Shown here: positions 34,421 to 45,823 of the stretch, one piece after another
Layout: each line of letters starts with the position of its first letter
How positions within the stretch are numbered: the first letter of the stretch is position 1
Source: Ancylostoma caninum
Lineage: Eukaryota > Nematoda > Chromadorea > Rhabditida > Ancylostomatidae
DNA length: 64,000 bases
NCBI GenBank assembly: GCA_037903475.1
Contig: JBAJFG010000006.1
Location: 187,501-251,500, forward strand
Reading direction: 5' to 3'
The notes under the pieces: model-generated
What the model was told of the DNA's origin: nothing
Database searches by the model: none
The model's input: only the letters and a program-made list of their open reading frames with translations
Made by a program: the position numbers and the translations under genes

Positions 34421-36251
34421 TAAAACGTCCTGCTCCTGAAAAAAAGGCATTTTTATACATTGCTCGGTAGGTCACACATAGCCCATGGTTAAACCGAGCT
34501 GGAAAGTAGCTGCTTAGCTCTTCTGAATTTGCACTTCAGTGCAGGAGTTACCACTCCGGTATCACCTGATACCTATGGCACTTATTCGTTGGTGATCTAT
34601 TGTGGCCATTTCACTTTGGGGACCAATATCCGGGACTTGGTAAGTCTCGTATCTGCTCCTTCCTCGTGTGTGACCGAGTATTTTCCTCTTTGTAGTCATG
34701 GTAAGATCTTGTTGCACAGGATTTGGCCTCTCACATGAGTCCAACTGAGACTGAGGCGGACTTTCTGTCACTACTCGTAAACGCGCTCGGCTGGCGTGCC
34801 GTTTCTTGTTGTCCTGAATTTCTGCGGCGACAAAACGCCATCAGGATCGAAGGCACACTTCAGACTAATCTGTGGACTGGTCCAGCCACAGGGATCAATT
34901 GTTCAAAAATCTTGATGAGTGTTTGCTATCAACGAATTGGCATACTTTTTTGGCCACCTTGTCGGTGCTTGATTCCTTTGCTAAAGCGTCATTACCGCGT
35001 GAATCCACCAAAAACCGTGTCGGTTACTCTTAAAAGTGAGAGAGAGGAATATCAAAGTTCTGCAATATTTCTGAAAAAAAAATTCATCCCTGAAATTCTC
35101 GTCTCCAAATTGCAGGATGACCTTTTTTGGCGGAGATCCAAATCCTTTTTCTCTGGAACCTTCTCCCGCGCTGCCTGCCTTATCCATTTCTTTGCCTGTT
35201 GCAACACATTCCTCTGAGGTTCTCGGACCCATCTTATTGACTTATTTTTAAGATCTTTCTGTAGCTTCCTTGGGAACTACTGATCATAGGGTCTACGACC
35301 CGGGGGCGCCGAGGAAGCTGCATTAACGGTCTAGTCAAGCCCCGAAATCGGCTAGTGCAAAAATCCTAGGAACGTCGACTGTGTTCATCATATTATCCTT
35401 ACTAATCGATCACTTCATACTCTCAGATTAAGTGCCTTTAACTTTCACAATGAGTAAGTCACTAGAAATCTCCATTCATGCCATCGGCACTGAATTTGCT
35501 CTTTCTTTTCCGTTGTTCTTATCAGGGCGATATTTCCTTGATCTAATGATCTAACCATCACTTCAAAACTGCAATTTTTGGGTCAAGTTACCAGCAAGGG
35601 ACCATGGGACAATATCACATCCATATGCCTTCTCGATTTTTATTCTCCTCCTTTTGACACTATGTCACACTAAGAAAATACACAAAACTTGCGTATACCA
35701 TTAACGGATGCCTTTGCGGAACTGGTAACAAGTGGAACGAACACATGTTAGTAACGCCTAGTTTCTCTTCCTTATGTGCTTGTACATAGGTACGCTCTTC
35801 CTGCAGCTATCATCATCTGTCACCTTTTTCCTTCTTTCTAGCACAGCCTTGGGGTACGCAAAAACTCCTCCTTTAGACATGTACATATATTATTTCTGGG
35901 AAACTGGCCAATATACAAACCCTCACTAAGCGCTTGAATGAAGAATTTTACTGATTTTCCAACACTTGCCTTATCCTGTGAAACAGCACATATACATATC
36001 TCAAGGAAGTGAACCACTTATCACTGATTCATCTACCAAAACTAGAAGAAAAAACTTGGACGGGGATAAGCTTACCTCGCAACAACGATTCTGCATCTAA
36101 GCGACTGTGCTTATCTCGAGAGAAGAGTTGTTTCAAGTATATCACTTCGCACATATGTATGTACATACGTGCAGTGCTGGCCCAAAAGAAATCACCTTTT
36201 GAACTTTTGTTCGTAACTTCTCAGGAATCTTAAAAACCGTGTCTTGGATGA
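34421..36251. other. No gene recognised
   Basis: One 164-codon plus frame (34723-35217) and an overlapping minus frame at 34771-34562 occur. Neither has splice-bounded structure or motifs I recognise. Confidence 0.45.
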
Positions 36252-36603
36252 GATTGGAAGATGCAAATCCCACGATTAAGACATGCAGTCATTTAATCAA
36301 TATTTCTATACCACCAATGGTCAAATCCATGCAAGACCTATGCATACCTCTGCAAAACCCATGCATACCCATGCAGAACCCATGCGTCTCCAAAAATCCG
36401 ATGCAAATTCGATGGAGAACGTACGAAAAATCCACGTATACCCATGCAAAACCCATGCAAGGCCCATGCAAAACCCATGCATATCCATGGGTGTGCATGG
36501 CTTTTGCATGGATTGACTATTGCCGGTATAGAACTATTGATTTAAAAAACCGTGTTTTGCACGAGCACGTATGTCTTAATCGTGAGATTTGCATCCTTCA
36601 ATC
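36252..36603. mobile_element. ATGCA-rich MITE, full copy
   Basis: Terminal inverted repeats of about 35 bp: GATTGGAAGATGCAAATCCC with CACGATTAAGACAT, and the inverse at the right end (ATGTCTTAATCGTG, then AGATTTGCATCCTTCAATC). The interior is built from CCATGCAAAACCCATGCA-type repeats in both directions. 352 bp. Its open frames are low-complexity Met/His/Cys peptides and not genes. Confidence 0.85.
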
Positions 36604-36831
36604 TAATGCAAAATACGGTTTTTAATTCCCCTGAGTTCTATCTTGGTGAAGCTCATATGATAATTTCTAACCTTGGCAGATAGCGCAGCTACCTACTTTG
36701 ATACAACTGCTTGCTACGCTTGCAAATTTTCATAAGGGAAAAAATGCTGAAGAGGTGAAATCCCTTGATTTCGCACCACTCTTTATTCTTCATTGTGGGC
36801 TGCGGTTTTATCGAGGCGTCCGCAGCATTTA

Positions 36832-37091
36832 CAGTATGCGTCGACGTGGGTGCGCTTTCCGCGGCCTGGAGACCCACGCGGCGCGACCGTGACACTCGCA
36901 CTGGAATCCTCTCCGCCACGGCAATCCATTGGGTTTTCTTGGTAGTTAGTTAATTTTCTTCATAGGTAACATCAAATATGATGAAAAAATACCGAGAAAA
37001 CCCTGATTTGCCATTACAGCACCGGTTCTGCCCCGACCATGCCGCGTACTTTCCGTGTTCGCGGGAAGCTCACCGCCATCCACGCTCACTG
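36832..37091. mobile_element. MITE, CAGTGAGC-ended family, copy 2
   Basis: CAGTATGCGTCGACGTGGGT on the left. The right end, ACCGCCATCCACGCTCACTG, is its imperfect inverse. Flanked by TA on both sides, as expected for a Tc1/mariner-type target duplication. 260 bp. Internally alignable with 4479-4681 (GTAACATCA.ATGTGAT-like core). Confidence 0.8.
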
Positions 37092-37099
37092 TAGGTGTT

Positions 37100-37545
37100 T
37101 ATTCGTCATTCTCTCGCCTAGGAATGGTGTAGCACTGTGTAAAACGACTGCAGCCACGTTTTGCAACCTATCAAACAGCTGACACAACGTAAAGCAATCC
37201 AACAATAATTTTCCGGTGAACCTCGACCCCAGCATGTCAGATAGTCTTTTAATAGAAATCTGGGTCTCAACAACAACATCGCAAGAAACAAGGTCGAGAA
37301 ACTGGTTGTTGACTGCAGTTGTGTCATTCGTGTTCTTTGTTCCTTGAACATAGGCACAGTTTTGGCTGCTTGCAGATGACGTCGTTTGATGAAACAGTTG
37401 GATTCAGATTGCTTTCTCCTAGGCTGCCATCTGGGAGTGTATAAATAACCTGGCGCACGTCATCGTGTATCAAACGGTCGAGTAAATAAGCTGCTGTAAA
37501 TGCCGCTAAGTGCACTAAGACATATGCTACTACGTCTACGGTCAC
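37100..37545 (-). other. Coding-like stretch with a frame break
   Basis: Minus frame 37545-37324 encodes VDVVAYVLVHLAAFTAAYLL, a probable membrane helix, then a polar stretch. Where it stops, another frame continues open for about 70 codons (VNNQFLDLVSCDVVVETQIS and on), ending just inside the MITE terminus at 37091. This could be two exons or a frameshifted pseudogene. Family unknown. Confidence 0.3.
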
Positions 37546-40500
37546 ATACCACCCACACGCGCAGCGTTAGGCCGTTTTGCCTTTTTGGATCCTTCCCAAA
37601 GCAGCCGTACGCCCTAGGGTCACTACAGCGACTTATTGATTACTTTAGATCAAAGCTAAGCTATCCTTATTGAGGAGAGACTGAGAACAGCTCTTTTCTC
37701 CTACTGTTGTAAAGGGACCTGACGCACCGCGGGTGGGAAGTATCCGATAACCATGTTATTATACTACATAAATGACTATTTGACTCAAATAATACATAGT
37801 TAATTCACAAAGTCTGTCCGACATTCCGTTAACTAGCTGATATACTTCTTTCTCAGTTTGTAAGTGTGGATGCTGATTTGTACAACGTAATTATTTCTCA
37901 TGTCCCCTGTTTTTTTCCACAGTACATACATAATACAACGCAGGAGTACCAGTTTGAAAATTCAAATTTCGCAGCGGTAGCGGGCATTCACGTGAACGCC
38001 ATTAATTTGGTTGTTGTTCACGCTGTTTGCGTCTGATAACCGATGGTTTTCGATGAAACGCCATCGGCTGCCCGATTACACCGTGGAACACTGCAGAAAA
38101 AATGATAGGCCTGTGTGGTGTTCTATAGCCTTTTTACTTAGTGCATCCCCGTGCTCGTCGCTGGTAACTGCCCATCGCCACAAATCGCCGACAAAATGGG
38201 TTCCAGGTGAATTTTTTCGACTCTTTCCTTTGAATTCTGACGTCAAATGTTCTTATTACTCCTCCACTATACCAAGGCACTGTAAGGTGCAGCATATACA
38301 GAGATCACCTTGCTCCTTTGAAAAACTACTGATAATTTCCTTCTTGAGAGAGCAGTTACCACGGTGCTGTTCATATATTGCCCACCCCCTGAAAAAATGT
38401 GGATAATAATGCACTCTAAGAGCTGGATAAGAATTACTCTAAGCGAGTTTCTTCGTACTTTTGGTAAAACCATTAGTAGTTTCAGACATTTCCTATGCCA
38501 AACAGACTGCTGAAATTTCCCATCCTTTTCTTAATGATAACCTGGAACCTACTCGAGAAATGCATAGCTATTAGACCACAGGGCTGTCAGAAGAAGGCAA
38601 CAATGCAGCATATGCTACTGGCAAACAGGTGTGAAAGCAATTAACGTGGACTCAAGCGAATTCCCCTGTTCTCCAACCGCAATCGTAGTGGTGCGCTATA
38701 CTTTGTCTAGAGATTAAATTCGAATAAAAGCCCAATCGCGTCTACGGACAATACGTACTAGTCTACATGATAACTAGTCGGGCTAACAATCGCTGGTTCG
38801 CGTGGTTAACGCTTCATGAGTCCCAGCCTTGGATGGAAAAGTTGGTTACTTTTTTAGAAAGCTTCGTGCAAATTAATCACACGAAGCAGAGTAGTCCATT
38901 GCATCTTCATGTCTTCTTATCCTCATCTTCAACACCATTTTTTATACACCGAATTAATACATTAAGGTCGTTTAGAAGCCGAAAAAGGACCAAAAAAATC
39001 ATAATGCAGTACTTCCTCAGGCTTCATAAATGCTGTATCTTAAGGCCTTCAGAAAATTTGAATCTGCCACATTTGAACAACATCAGGGAACCTGTCGCAC
39101 TGTTTCTAGTTACTACATTCAGCTTGAAAAACTTGCTTGATTTGCATGTTTTCTTTCGTTTCCATACATAGTTCGCAAGGCAGCGTTATTGATTATTCTT
39201 CCATTTCACAGAAGTTGTTTGTCTCCACTGGTGTTGTGGTGCACTCCCTGCTTTGCCCTTCAGTTTTCGCCTGTTCTGCACTTGCTGCACCAGTGTTTGT
39301 GTGGTTGCCAAGCTGCCGTTGCATTCGCTTCGATTGACGGGTCGTCTGCAACAGTGTTGTGAATTTTGTTGGTATTTTTGTGAGGCAGAGTAACGTACTT
39401 CAATGGAATTCGAAAAAAATCGACCTCAGTACGGTCAAGAGTCAGAGTACTCGAAAGAGACAGAGAGAGCCCTACAACTCTGGAGCAAAGGTACGAAAGG
39501 CAGTGGCGCTCTGTCTTCGCATAGTTGGAATTTTAATCATATCCGAGGTGTAATACTCAAATGTACTAATAATACTTCGAATTTCTACTGTAATACGTTG
39601 TTCGGACACAAATGTAGTTGTGTGTGATACAATAGGCACTACAGATTAAGAAACTACCGGGAGAGTGATAAAAACCTCGAGGTCGCTCACCTGTCAAAAC
39701 AGACGAAGGTCACACAATGCACATAAGTTGATACATGCTGGGAATTGCTGGGTTATTCTTGTGCAGTTTCTGAGAAAATGTTCGGACTGGAAAAAATACG
39801 CGTCAGGGATGGTTAGAAGCGAAAGGGTCATTTCAAATCCCGCGACACGTGAACAGAAGACGGAAGTTTAAAATGGGCGTAAAAGGAGAAGCTTGAAACA
39901 AAAAACGGAAAATTCCTCACACCCGTCCTGAATGGCTATGTACGTACTTCATAAATACACCGAAGGTGAAGGCCCATGTGCAAATACATACGTGTTCTAG
40001 CGATAGTGCAGGAATACTCCAGGAAAAATTACAGAGAATGTCAGCCCAAATTGCTCACTCCACGAAATTTCGCCACTTCTGGATGAATTCTCAATAAACG
40101 TTGAGCGTATCGGGCCATTTCAAAACGACCAGAGAATCTTGCTGGAATTTCGTGTAATATTTGGTGGTTTCCGCCCAAACTCTGGGGAAATTTCGAGTCT
40201 TAGGCACTTCACTTTCCTTAGGCGTTTTCTTCAATTTCTCCTGGGAATTAAGCGGAAACCACTGCCAGAGCAAGGAGTCCATTCCAAGGACCTCACTTCT
40301 TTAGAAGAAAAGAGGTTCCGTTTTTTTTCAGCTCTGTGGACTGAGATTACTCAAACGTTCACTGAGCAATGAAAAGGAGATAAAATTCAGAAGACCATAT
40401 TCACATGATGCAACATTGTTGGTTTGCGAACATTGTTTGTTCTGTTTACTACATAATTCATGAATACTGTTCCTGGCCATCTTCTGGGACTTTCGTTTCC

Positions 40501-42138
40501 TTTTTACGAAGTTCCATCCGAGACACTTTCACCCGAGAAGGGGGGGGGGGAGGGGCGGCAACAGTTCTGAGGCACCTTCCATTGCCCGAGCCCCCAGCCT
40601 TTCATCTCGAATTCCTTGCCCATATGAACCAGCGCGCTTACTGGGACGGTTGGAATATACATGTGCATATGATACGAATACCGGGCATGCCTACTTGCTA
40701 CCAGGCAGGCCTCTTGTATGCGCCGGCCAAGCCGGACATCTAACACCGGGAAGGCCTATTACGGGGAGTGTCTGACATGAACGGCACTTGATCCATTTAA
40801 GGGTAGCACTCACAAAAATTTCTGTTGGGAATTTCGAGTAATATCGGGGTTCTTATGGACTCCATTCTGTCTGCCGAACTGTCCACTGATTGGGGATGAC
40901 CCCTTAGGTCGCTCACAGAGGGCAAAAGCAGGTACGATGGACGTTGCCAACACTGGCTACGGCCCTGCTGCGCTGGTTAAACAACACCTTTTTTCCAAGA
41001 GAATACAGAGCTTTCCGTGGGAAGTCTAACTTAATAGATAGATTAAGATGAAATCTAGGAAATTCTGAAGAAAAATGAACAAGTTGAAGTGAATCCGTTT
41101 CGCTCCTTCCCAAGGACGGAGGAAGTGAAAATGATTAAAATTAATGCATGTGGTAGCAGTGAATAATGTAGTACTAGGTCGATGCACCTATTTCCTCTCA
41201 AAGTTGAATGCAATTTTTTCCAAGGTGATTAGTTCGTAAGAATGTTTCACTACCGACCTCGGAGTTTTTAGTGATCGGGCGAAGAACGCGGTGGCGAGTG
41301 GCATGGCTGCCGACCAGCAGTCGGGCCATCCGTATCATCGATTTTCGCACTGCCGTTTTTTCTTGCATCCGTGAACGGTCGCAGAGATTAGCGGCTGAAT
41401 CCTGACACCTCCATCCTCTATTTTGGGCCTGCCACCGGTCTTATTTGTGATCCATCCATAAATTCAGTGCATCTGTTAATTTTTATGGCGAAGTGACGTC
41501 ATGCCTTGATTAAAAAGGGTTTCTGCAACATTTTTTTTTCTTCACATCGGCTACCTTTCACTGAGAAGCCTTGAATATGTGGAGTTTTCACATATAAACC
41601 CTTGTCACTTCATTTCCTCAACTTTTCCGCTACGTATTTTCTATGAAACACATTTTTTGCCAACTTTTCCACAGCACCACCTTTTCAAGGTCAAATACAG
41701 GATCATTATATGGATTTATATTCTACGCTACCACACTCAACTTCTCGCTCGTGACTTTGATCTAATTTTCAGTTTTTATATGCAAGCATGTACATATACA
41801 GTTACTATTACGGAATTTCCAAACCATTCCTATTTATTCAGCTGCCGCTTCTACATGTGAATCTATGAACCTCTCCTTTTCTTCTTTAAAATCATTCTGG
41901 ATGGTCGTGAAAACACGCTAAAAATCAATCTTTTCGTGTGCCTGCACTCGCATAGCTGTAGAACTATGTAAATGTTCTCGTCGTCTGACATCCGCCAGCG
42001 CGAGAGTAGGGAGCGAGAGTAAGTTACTGCTTACTCGCGCATTTGTCACAGCTCTACGGCTTCTTCATTGAAAACATACTTCCTTTGATGTAAAATGATG
42101 TAGCGCTTTGATTATTATTCTGGTTATTTATCACTAAA
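37546..42138. other. No gene recognised
   Basis: 4.6 kb with only isolated open frames (the longest are 38011-38406 and 38767-39171, plus strand). None has supporting splice structure. A GC-rich patch lies at 41270-41420. Confidence 0.45.
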
Positions 42139-42140
42139 TA

Positions 42141-42406
42141 CAGTGGACGTCAATGGCGGTGGCCCATCCGCGGCCTCAAGAAGGACGTCGCGCAACCGCG
42201 CCGCGCGAGCCATAAACGATGTTTGCTGTTGCTGTTATGCTATTTCAGCTTTCCTACCCGTTTTAAAGATTTTCGACCGAATCAGGAAGAAAAGCGCCTA
42301 GCAATAGCATTCCAGCGGAAGCCGACACCGATCCTGGTGCGCGCGGCGCAGTTGCGCGGCGTCCTTCTCGAGGCCGAGGATGGGCCACCGTCATTGACGT
42401 CCACTG
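42141..42406. mobile_element. MITE, CAGTGGACGTCAATGG family, copy 1
   Basis: Left CAGTGGACGTCAATGGCGGT; right ACCGTCATTGACGTCCACTG. Flanked by TA on both sides. The GC-rich outer thirds are mutually inverted (GGCCTC.AGAAGGACG and CGTCCTTCTCGAGGCC) around an AT-rich core. 266 bp. Confidence 0.9.
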
Positions 42407-44023
42407 TAATCAAATTCACCAATTCTGAATCAGTTCATAGTGAAATACGACCACCTTTCCTCCAGGCAAGGTGTGGTGTAAAATACGCCTAAATATTCCT
42501 TGAAGTCCTTGATCAATCTCTTGTTTCGACTCCCTTGGCTCTTTTTTCGTGTTCACTTTTGACTCACTCAGATTCCCCTAGCATCAGTGGGACTATTCAA
42601 TGCCTAAAAGCTGTTTTTAAGTTGGTAAGACGAGATATTGTAAAGTTTGACTGAATTTAGTGAAAAATTACTCAAAACATGTACACACCTCTATTTTGAG
42701 CCAACCCAGGCTACAGAATGTCATATGGTTTCTGTTAACGTTTCAGAATCAGAATCTGGGTGAAATTCTACCTTTTAGTAATCCAAGGGTTATAACAAAC
42801 CAAGACCTGCATGCGTCAAACGATTGCGATTCTATCTGGAATTAGCCAATGACGGGTAATTGTTTGCTGGAAGTAGATGTTGTTTTTTTTTTGCGTGAAT
42901 ATTTGAATAAAGCGAATAAATTAAAAAAGTAACTCAAAAATTTCGATCAAAATGGATCAACCACTACATACACAGAGGAGACAAAAATTTGTATGCAAAA
43001 AGGAAGGGGGTAGATTGTCTTATGGAGGTCAACTTTTTACCGTCACCATGCTTGAGCCTGTGTTAGGTAGCCTAGCCTTTCTCCCCTCAAATTTCTCAAG
43101 AGTAGGCAACTTTGAAAAAAAAACATGTAACAGGGAGAAAAGCTGGGCTACCTTCACCTCATTTCAATTCTTCTATGAATCGCCGTTTTTCGACTTACAG
43201 TCTCCTAGGTTCTTAGAACACGAAAGCGCCTGGTATTATCCCTGTAATTCATACAATGCATTAAATTGGCTACTCGCTCTGCTTCTGTCTACCGTCCTCC
43301 AGGTACTTGCATCTTACGACATCTGACCTCTAACGTGCGACTTTTAACCGTTCTCAGGATCCTATACAACTGCAAATTTTTCGACTTCCATTCTTTGGCC
43401 CGGTAACGTCCAGAACTTTATTTTTCATCCTATCCTTCAATTTTTGCTTCTATATGTTACTCTGATGTCACTGATGTCGAAAAAATTTTCGTTTTTTCTG
43501 TGCCCAAAAATGTACATGGTTGCTTTGACAATCAGTTTTTTTTTAATTTCTGATGCTAAGCCTTCATTCTGCCTTAATTCTGCAATTTTTGCTTACACCT
43601 AAGACGTTCCTTTTTTCATGGAGAAGGTGTCATGAATCATTCGCTTATCACCATTTCTGTAAGATATAAACGAGGAATTTATAGCAAGAGCTGCATTGTC
43701 TACCGCATAGCAATTATCACAGTCTTTTTAGAGGAACAACGCAAGCTTCGCTCACTTTTTGTTGTCTGCTAACTCCGATGTCGTAGATGTCGGAAACTGT
43801 CTGCCAGCTGTGTCAATATTATGCATCCTTTGTTTGCTGTACTTGGGGAAACATCAGCAATTTGTGAATGGAAAAAAAAGTTTTGGAAAGCGTAGTTTAA
43901 GTGGAATTAAGTGCGAATTTTGATTGTAGAGCGGTGGAGCTCGATCTCCCATAACTACGCGCGAGCCATAACTATGTGCGAATTTCCACGAGTTTCATTC
44001 TGGCCAGTTGAGCAACAATGTCC
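42407..44023. other. No gene recognised
   Basis: Frame 42952-43326 (124 codons, plus) has no recognised motif and is bracketed by no convincing splice sites. Confidence 0.45.
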
Positions 44024-44438
44024 TTAAAGGCAGGGGTCCACCTCATTTTCGTAATTCAGCTAACAGCAGATTCTGCATCTACTCGGCGCGATGGTTCCAA
44101 CGGTATACATAAATTGTCTCAGAATGGTCTATAAACCCGTCTTCCAGGACGGGGTCTGTAACAGTTTGCCAACCCGAGTTGACATGTGAAGCCGTTGATC
44201 TTATCGATTGGACACGCCAAGACTCGTTGACTGACGCGGCAGCCGTGGCAGGCAGCCAGCACAGCTTGGAGCGATCCGCCTCCGGGCTCCAAATTTTTAT
44301 CCAGTTCGAGCCTTTCAAAAATGGGGATTTCGTCGCTTCTATGCCTGTTCATGTACATCCCAGGGATCAACATGATGAGAAGGTCTAGGATATGTTGGTA
44401 AATCCAACAGGCAGAACGAGGTGACCCTCTGCCTTTAA
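44024..44438 (+). mobile_element. 415-bp TTAA-flanked non-autonomous DNA transposon, copy 2
   Basis: Exactly the same length as 11726-12140 and nearly identical to it. TTAAAGGCAGGGGTCCACCT at the left, inverted at the right. The near identity of two separated copies suggests fairly recent activity. Confidence 0.9.
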
Positions 44439-45810
44439 GTTACCATTTGATTTCGCGGCCTGCTCCAAGACAAGGAGTTTTTTGCCATATAATCACCAGC
44501 GGTTGCTACAAATCCAAGTTTGCAGCTTACTGGCAGCCAAAAACACTGGAGAAAAGGTAGGTATAATTAGGTTTGAAGAGCGGTTACCGGGTCGGCCGAC
44601 CAGGAGGATCATCGGATTTGAAAACTATGCTGGATTTAGTCATCAATCATGTCTATATATTGGAATGAGGTGATGTACCATTGTTTTTAACATAAATTCT
44701 GGGGGCGCCGTCTCTATTCACTCATAAGAAAAATAGGACTAAGCTCCTTTTTGATGAAAATACGTATATTCGGATGTTTTGCTCAGTGAGGCATACATTT
44801 TTACACAGGCGCAAAATATTCTATTTTTACAGCTACGTGCTGGTCGTCCATGGGTGATTTTCACCGAATTCTAATGAAAGGTCCCGTATTCTTTATTCTG
44901 GCGCACAAAAACTGATTATATTCGTTGTACCTTGGGGTGGAGCAGTACTGCATATCGTGAAAACAGCGTTCATTTCAAATTATTTGGCCGCAACCTCCTA
45001 GGGACCCCTCCGTCATAGTGTCCGACTTGTCAAAGTCTTCGGAATTTGATGTAAATCTTCAGCTATAGCAGCTCGGAGTACGAAAATGACGAGAAGTCAA
45101 GTAAGGAAACATTCGTCGTGATCCTTGCCGTATAGAAACCTCACTATATTTTTTAAATAGGCTCAACTGGTACTCCGGAACATTGCTTTGTGGACTTTTT
45201 TTTTAAATTGTTCCTTCATCTAAAGCACTCTGCGTGCATCAAAACGAAGAAGCGGGCTCTCGACCAAGTGCGGTCAAATCAGTGAAAAAAGAGTTGAAAA
45301 CAAAGAAAAAAAAACGATGGAGCTTTTAATGATTAGTCAAGTAACTATTTGAAAGGTAAGCAAGAAACATTTTTCAAATGTTCCATATCGAGATTGCAGT
45401 CATTATATGAACGTGTTCCCTGCACTTGCTGCCGTACCTACGCCTTAGTCTACTATCTTTTTTTTCTTTCTCTTGATGGCTTTTATACTATCACGTTCAT
45501 CCGAATAGCTCTATGCTTTGATTTGTTGCTGAATCCTTGCTACTCACGGCGTTCAACCTAGAACATAACCAACCAGTTGGGGACCAGTTCTCGCTTATCT
45601 AAATGTCAACACCGTAAATCATTTCACCGAATAATCACTTGTTTCTACGCTATGATCAAGGCAGATATCTTGTTCTTTCATTTAGTTTTATGGTGGAAAT
45701 TAAATCGTAGCACGTCTTTTGCAGCTGTTATTGGCATAAACAACTTCTTTGCATGGATAAACTTCTAAAAAAACGGGGACTCGCTACCATATCTTTAAAA
45801 AAACCCTTTG
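44439..45810. promoter_or_regulatory. Upstream region of the branching-enzyme gene
   Basis: AT-rich, with no supported exon. The promoter presumably lies here, but no defined element was identified. Confidence 0.35.
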
Positions 45811-45813
45811 CAG
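45806..45813 (+). promoter_or_regulatory. Probable spliced-leader acceptor (CTTTGCAG)
   Basis: A pyrimidine-AG 3' splice site lies 10 bases before the branching-enzyme ATG with no exon visible upstream. This is the usual arrangement for nematode trans-splicing. Confidence 0.55.
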
Positions 45814-45823
45814 TAATTCAACC

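Noticed and set aside
34723..35217. 164-codon plus frame
   Set aside because: Composition and codon use look random, there is no recognised motif, and no splice or transcript signal supports it.
36289..36498. Met/Cys/His-rich open frames
   Set aside because: Low-complexity translation of CCATGCA repeats within a MITE.
38011..38406. 131-codon plus frame
   Set aside because: No motif, no plausible start or splice context, and no continuation in flanking DNA.
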